DNA of 64,000 nucleotides from Phoebastria nigripes (lineage: Eukaryota > Chordata > Aves > Procellariiformes > Diomedeidae). This document shows positions 60,080 to 64,000 of the stretch, one piece after another. Below the pieces are notes generated by a model. That model saw nothing but the letters and a program-made list of their open reading frames with translations. It was not told where the DNA came from and made no database searches. The position numbers were made by a program, and so were the translations under genes. Every line of letters starts with the position of its first letter. The stretch's first letter is position 1. The stretch spans positions 248,001-312,000 of the forward strand of contig JAYKAV010002109.1 of NCBI GenBank assembly GCA_035582835.1, in the 5' to 3' direction.

Positions 60080-62565
60080 AGAAGAAGAGGCGGCAGCACG
60101 CAGNGGGGTGTGACGGGACGGGATGGCTCTGCCTCCTCCGCTCCTCTTCCAGGGACGAAGGGCCCCGGGGACCCACAGCCACTCTTCCCCGCGCCACAGA
60201 GGAGGGCTGGGAGAGGCGAGGGGCCCGCAGCCACGGTGAGGGTCCCCCAGCCCAGGATTCCCCTTGCTCGGCGGCAAAATGGGACTGGAAATGCTTGCAA
60301 GCTTTGGTCCGAGCTGGAGACACGGTGGGAATTGCAGAGGGGGAATCTCGGGGGAAAACCCCTGGGACGGAGAGCACGCATGTTTTTTTAAATGCTGTTT
60401 ATTTGAAGTGTCCTGCTGAAATGCTTCCAGCGTTGCCCAGCTCACACACGTCCCTCCCGCCGTCCCCCGCCCATTGCTCCACTGGCTGAGATGTTTATTT
60501 AAGTGTCCTGAAAACTTTATCTGGAAATCAGTTCCCTTCTCTTCCCCTTGTCCACCTTTCCACTTTCTTTTCCTCCCATTCATCACTTTGAAAAATGACC
60601 CATTTTCTCTCCCTNGCTGGATGCCGCCTCCTCCTCCCCGCGCTGCCCGCGGCCGTGGCGGGCAGCTCCCTGATGGCGAGGGCTGCCTGCTAATTAATGG
60701 TGCTTCTCTGGGGAAGTCACAACTACATCCCCGGGGGAGGCGGGGGTGGCAGATGGTCCTTCTCGCACCAGGACACACCGCGGTCCCTGGGGCTTGGCTG
60801 CGGTGCCGGCAGAGCGGGGCAGCCGGGGATGGCAGAGGGACCTGCCCCGTCCTGCCCACCCCACGGGGACCACAGCAATGGAAGAGAAATGAGAGATGGG
60901 CTTGCAGAAGACCCTGGCATGGGGTTTCTCCCATCCTGGGCTGGGGTCTTCGCTGAGCATCCTCTCACCTGGCCGGCTGCTCCAGCTTCTCACATTGTCA
61001 GAATTCGCCAGGAAAAAAAAATCAATTAACTAAAACCAAACCCTGAAACAATTATTTGTCCACTTCCCAACCTCATTTGGGAAACATAAAACCACACACT
61101 TATTTCAGGCTGACGTGCGAATGCACATGCTGTCTGTGTTTCCATGACTAATTTCATCTGCACACAGAAGCCCCCTCCCCTTTACCCTTTCCCACCTACA
61201 TCTGCTCCCCACACTCTGGGCCTGGCCAGCAAAAGCAGGGAAAAACAGCAGAAAAAAAGGAGAGAAGAGATGGGAAAATGCACAAAAGCCGTGGAAAAAA
61301 TGTGTGGCGGGAGTTGGAAATTTCATTTTCTGTCTAGGGCTCTGTCACCTTGGTGTGTAAGCTCAGCTCTGTAAAGCCGGGATTAACAGCCCCGGTGTGC
61401 AGGAGCCGCCCCCAAGCCTTGCCGGACCGCTCCTGGCCGCCCCTCTCCCTGCCTGCCCACCACTCCGGCACCTTCCTCCCNAAATCCACAGCTCTTGCTC
61501 TGAACTCCGGTCCCCTGCAGTATTTGCCTGGAAAAAGGGGCTGTAAAACCTGACAAAGCCTGTGCCCAGGCTGGCTCCTTGCCCCATGCCGTGGGAGCTG
61601 CAGCCACCGGCATGGCGAGCTGTCCCTGCGCCCGGCACCACATTCCAGCTGGGTTTTCCGATGCCTGATCAGAAAATCCCATGTGGGTCTGTGCTCATGC
61701 CTTGGTCCTGGGGGATGATGGAGGACAGCGAAGCCCTGGCAGCCCTCGGTGTCCAGCCAAATCTTCACCTGCTTTTCTTTGCGGCTGGTCCCTAAAGCGA
61801 GGAGGCTGCCTGCTCACATCCCTGCTCTTCCACAAAGAGCCCAGGTATTAATTTTCACAGTGTAGAGCAAACAGCCTTCGCCCCAGCCCTCACAGTGCTC
61901 TCCTCCCTGCGCTCCCCAGGCTAATCCTGAGAGCCATCCGTGCTTCTCCGCTAAACCTCTCTTCCAGACACATATCGATCGTGGCGTTAGCTATAACCAC
62001 GTCCTGCCAGCGTCGGCTGGACGGCGTGGTGCTTGGGGAGGACGGGTACCGGGACCGTTTCATTCCCATGGTTAGGCTCCTAAATTGTATAAAATAATAG
62101 AGGCTAAAGGAATCACTTTTAAAAAGCTGTGAAAATCGCCCTGTTAATTGCTTTTGCACTTGAAAGGGAGCAGAGCTGGAGCATTGGGGTACAGGCTGCT
62201 GAGCATCTGCACGGTGAGCAGCTCAGACGAGTGCTCTGCACCAGGGACAGGGGACCGGGGACCAGGGCTGGGGACCAGGACCGGGGACCGGAGCGAGGTG
62301 GGGGGACACCCCTGCAGCACAGCAGCTCGCGGGCATGGGCGCAGGCACACTCAAATGCAGTCGTGCCCCGGCCCGGGGCTCGGTGGCAGGGTGAGCTTTC
62401 CTCTCCCTCCTCCCTGCCCTCTGGCAGCTCCCCATCCATCAGCAGTCATTTCTGGAAAATGGCCTCCCCGAGGCCGGCTGCTCCTGGGACTTTCAGTAAA
62501 TAGAGGCAAAGGCGCAGCCTTCAAGATGAGGAGCAGTGTCAGATCCCTGCCAAAGATACCCTCTG
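60080..62565. other. Intergenic, no gene seen
   Basis: GC-rich at 60.1-60.35 and 60.6-60.9 kb, with a 302-residue minus frame lacking any domain. AT-leaning unique sequence at 61.0-61.15 kb. A stretch at 61.9-62.1 kb is open on both strands but has no splice context. Confidence 0.5.
62240..62291. repeat. Short GC-rich tandem repeat (ggggacc-type)
   Basis: About six degenerate copies of gggacc(a/g)gg-type units. The G-runs on the plus strand are compatible with G-quadruplex folding. Confidence 0.75.
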
Positions 62566-62569
62566 TTTG

Positions 62570-62985
62570 GAAATGGCTTCCTTTCCCTTGATCATACTTG
62601 GATTCTTTAATTGTGTTTTTCCTGCAGTTTTTCTTTATGTCAGCCACTAATCTATTGCTCCTAATAAGGAAACATGAATTTCCTTGGGAAGAAAGTCAAT
62701 CGGTTGTGTCAACTGTGAACTGGGCAGGAGCACACGTGGGATGCGAGGGGCTGGTGGCCCGGAGGCTTTGCTGGGCAGGCAGGGAGGATCCCCACGGATC
62801 CCCACGTGCACGGAAACCGCTTGTGGGATGGATGTGACCACGTAGGTTATGACTTGCCATTATTATGCAGCAGGTTTTTAGGAATGCAGATAGCCACCTA
62901 CATAGTTGCACACTTATTAGTGCCATTATATTAATGTATTTTTGTAGCTATTTATTAAACAGGCCCCTACAGATAGGAAAGTTTT
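62570..62985. promoter_or_regulatory. Candidate enhancer-like islands
   Basis: Two AT-rich, repeat-free blocks (62,585-62,720 and 62,840-62,985) with ATTA cores (ttaattgtg, ccattattatgc, gccattatattaatg), separated by GC-rich sequence. Confidence 0.33.
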
Positions 62986-62989
62986 AGGG

Positions 62990-63955
62990 ACTGCTGGCGG
63001 CCACCCTCACTCCCCGCCCTGTGCAGACAGCACTTGCAGAGGAACACCCCTGCAGGGAAGGCTGCTGTGACATCTGGGCCTCTCCAGCTGTTTTCTTTAC
63101 AGTTTTAAAAAAATAACTTTAATTGCTGTTAGGCAAAGTTTTATGCAGGGCAGCAGGGAACTCTCTGTTTTATCTGATTNATCCCTGCTGCTCCCACCCC
63201 GGCAGTCAGTCAGAGGGCAGCCAGAGACAGGGCAGGACAAGACCTCTCGGCTGCCCAGCCCGTCNACCCCAGAGATGCTCAGCCATTCCCCATCCAGCCC
63301 TCTATCATCTAGCAAATGTAGCTCTACCTGTGCCGTCCACACCTCTTTTCTCTTCCTTTCTAGTCTTGGTTACTATNGTCTCTGGCTGTTTTTGTCTCCC
63401 TTGGGGTACCTTGGTTTTCCAGCTCTGACTTGGCTATGGACTCCTCTATCCACCCCGGCGTGGAGGCAGGTTAAAGATGAGGCAAAGCCGTGGCTGGTTT
63501 GCAGAGATGGGATCCAAGACTCTGCNGGCAGGGAAGGACTTCTCCTGCCTCCCTCCTGACAGCTCCTGGAGAGCTAAATTTGTCCAGTGCAGCCCAGAGA
63601 GCCTAACCTGGGATGAACTCTGTCCATCGCATCGCCTCTGCCGAAGGCTGCAGGAGGAAGGAAAAGCTCGGTCTGTGGCAGGACGCGAAGGACTGCTCGG
63701 ACTAGGGGAGAGCACGGTGCTTAGAGACTTGGTGTGTGAAGAAAATGAGCTCAATTACAGAGAAGCTCCAGAAATCAGAGCTCAGCCTTTGCTTAGGTAA
63801 TGAACAGAAAAATCCCCATCACTGGCATCCTCACAAAGGAGCCCCAGTAAAAGACACCCATCTGCCCCACACCGGCGAAAGTCACCGGGCGCGTGGCGGG
63901 CACTCAGTGGGGGATGCCAGCCTTAGCCGTCCTCCCTCCCCGGAGAGGGCTCAGC
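62990..63955. other. Intergenic, no gene seen
   Basis: Unique sequence with four N positions (about 63,180, 63,265, 63,377, 63,525). The 107-residue plus frame ending near 63,800 has no recognisable domain. Confidence 0.45.
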
Positions 63956-63959
63956 TTAC

Positions 63960-64000
63960 ATTTCCGAGGTCTCAAGAAGGGCTCGAGCAGCGGGAGAGTG
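63960..64000 (-). other. Possible exon end at right edge
   Basis: On the minus strand, 41 bases run into a strong donor consensus (AAAT then GTAAGC, at 63,959-63,954). Two frames are open; one reads TLPLLEPFLRPRK. Too little sequence lies inside the window to judge. It could be the last bases of an exon of the next gene, or an upstream non-coding exon of the RXFP2-like gene. Confidence 0.15.

Noticed and set aside
60026..60934. 302-residue minus-strand open frame
   Set aside because: It crosses two N positions and an enhancer-like AT-rich stretch, and the opposite strand is open over much of it.
61890..62159. Frame with protein-like translation near 61.9-62.1 kb
   Set aside because: Open on both strands, no acceptor or donor in the right frame, and no family recognised.
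1..64000. tRNA, rRNA, CRISPR array or viral insertion
   Set aside because: No tRNA A/B-box pair, rRNA segment, spaced direct-repeat array or retroviral LTR/gag/pol signal was recognised.

Overview
This is vertebrate nuclear DNA, almost certainly from a bird. It has spliced genes with GT-AG introns and no bacterial-style operons. Interspersed repeats are sparse: one CR1 LINE 3' end typical of birds, one long decayed CR1/L3-type relic, and a few ancient MIR-like SINE remnants. The background is GC-rich, with AT-rich, repeat-free islands. About 75 isolated single N characters are scattered through it.

The one gene I can prove lies at the left edge on the minus strand. Five exons (8107-8155, 1867-2013, 990-1079, 787-892, 115-186) join in a single open frame with correct splice signals and phases. 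They encode the N-terminal part of a relaxin-family peptide receptor: signal peptide, a six-cysteine LDL-receptor class A module, the linker, the LRR N-cap and the first 24-residue leucine-rich repeat. Sequence and spacing are closer to RXFP2 than to RXFP1, so I call it RXFP2-like. The remaining LRRs and the seven-transmembrane domain lie beyond position 1.

From about 8.2 kb to 64 kb I find no convincing coding gene. Long open frames there sit in GC-rich DNA, often on both strands at once, and lack gene structure. This 56-kb flank holds: two CpG-rich clusters (about 20.15-20.30 kb and 28.33-28.64 kb, the latter with a 12/16-bp minisatellite); a 1-kb CR1/L3 relic (27.23-28.27 kb); a CR1 3' end (41.20-41.39 kb); several microsatellites; three CTCF-like motifs; and some twenty AT-rich islands with homeodomain, forkhead, octamer or MEF2-type cores that look like developmental enhancers. 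The best islands are at 20.3-20.8, 22.6-23.0, 37.0-37.4, 53.3-53.6, 57.5-57.9 and 59.2-60.1 kb.

A possible splice donor at the right edge (63,954-63,959, minus strand) may mark the next gene or an upstream exon. The layout reads as the 5' end of a receptor gene next to a regulatory landscape that may serve a developmental gene outside the window. Conservation cannot be tested here, so the enhancer calls are inference.
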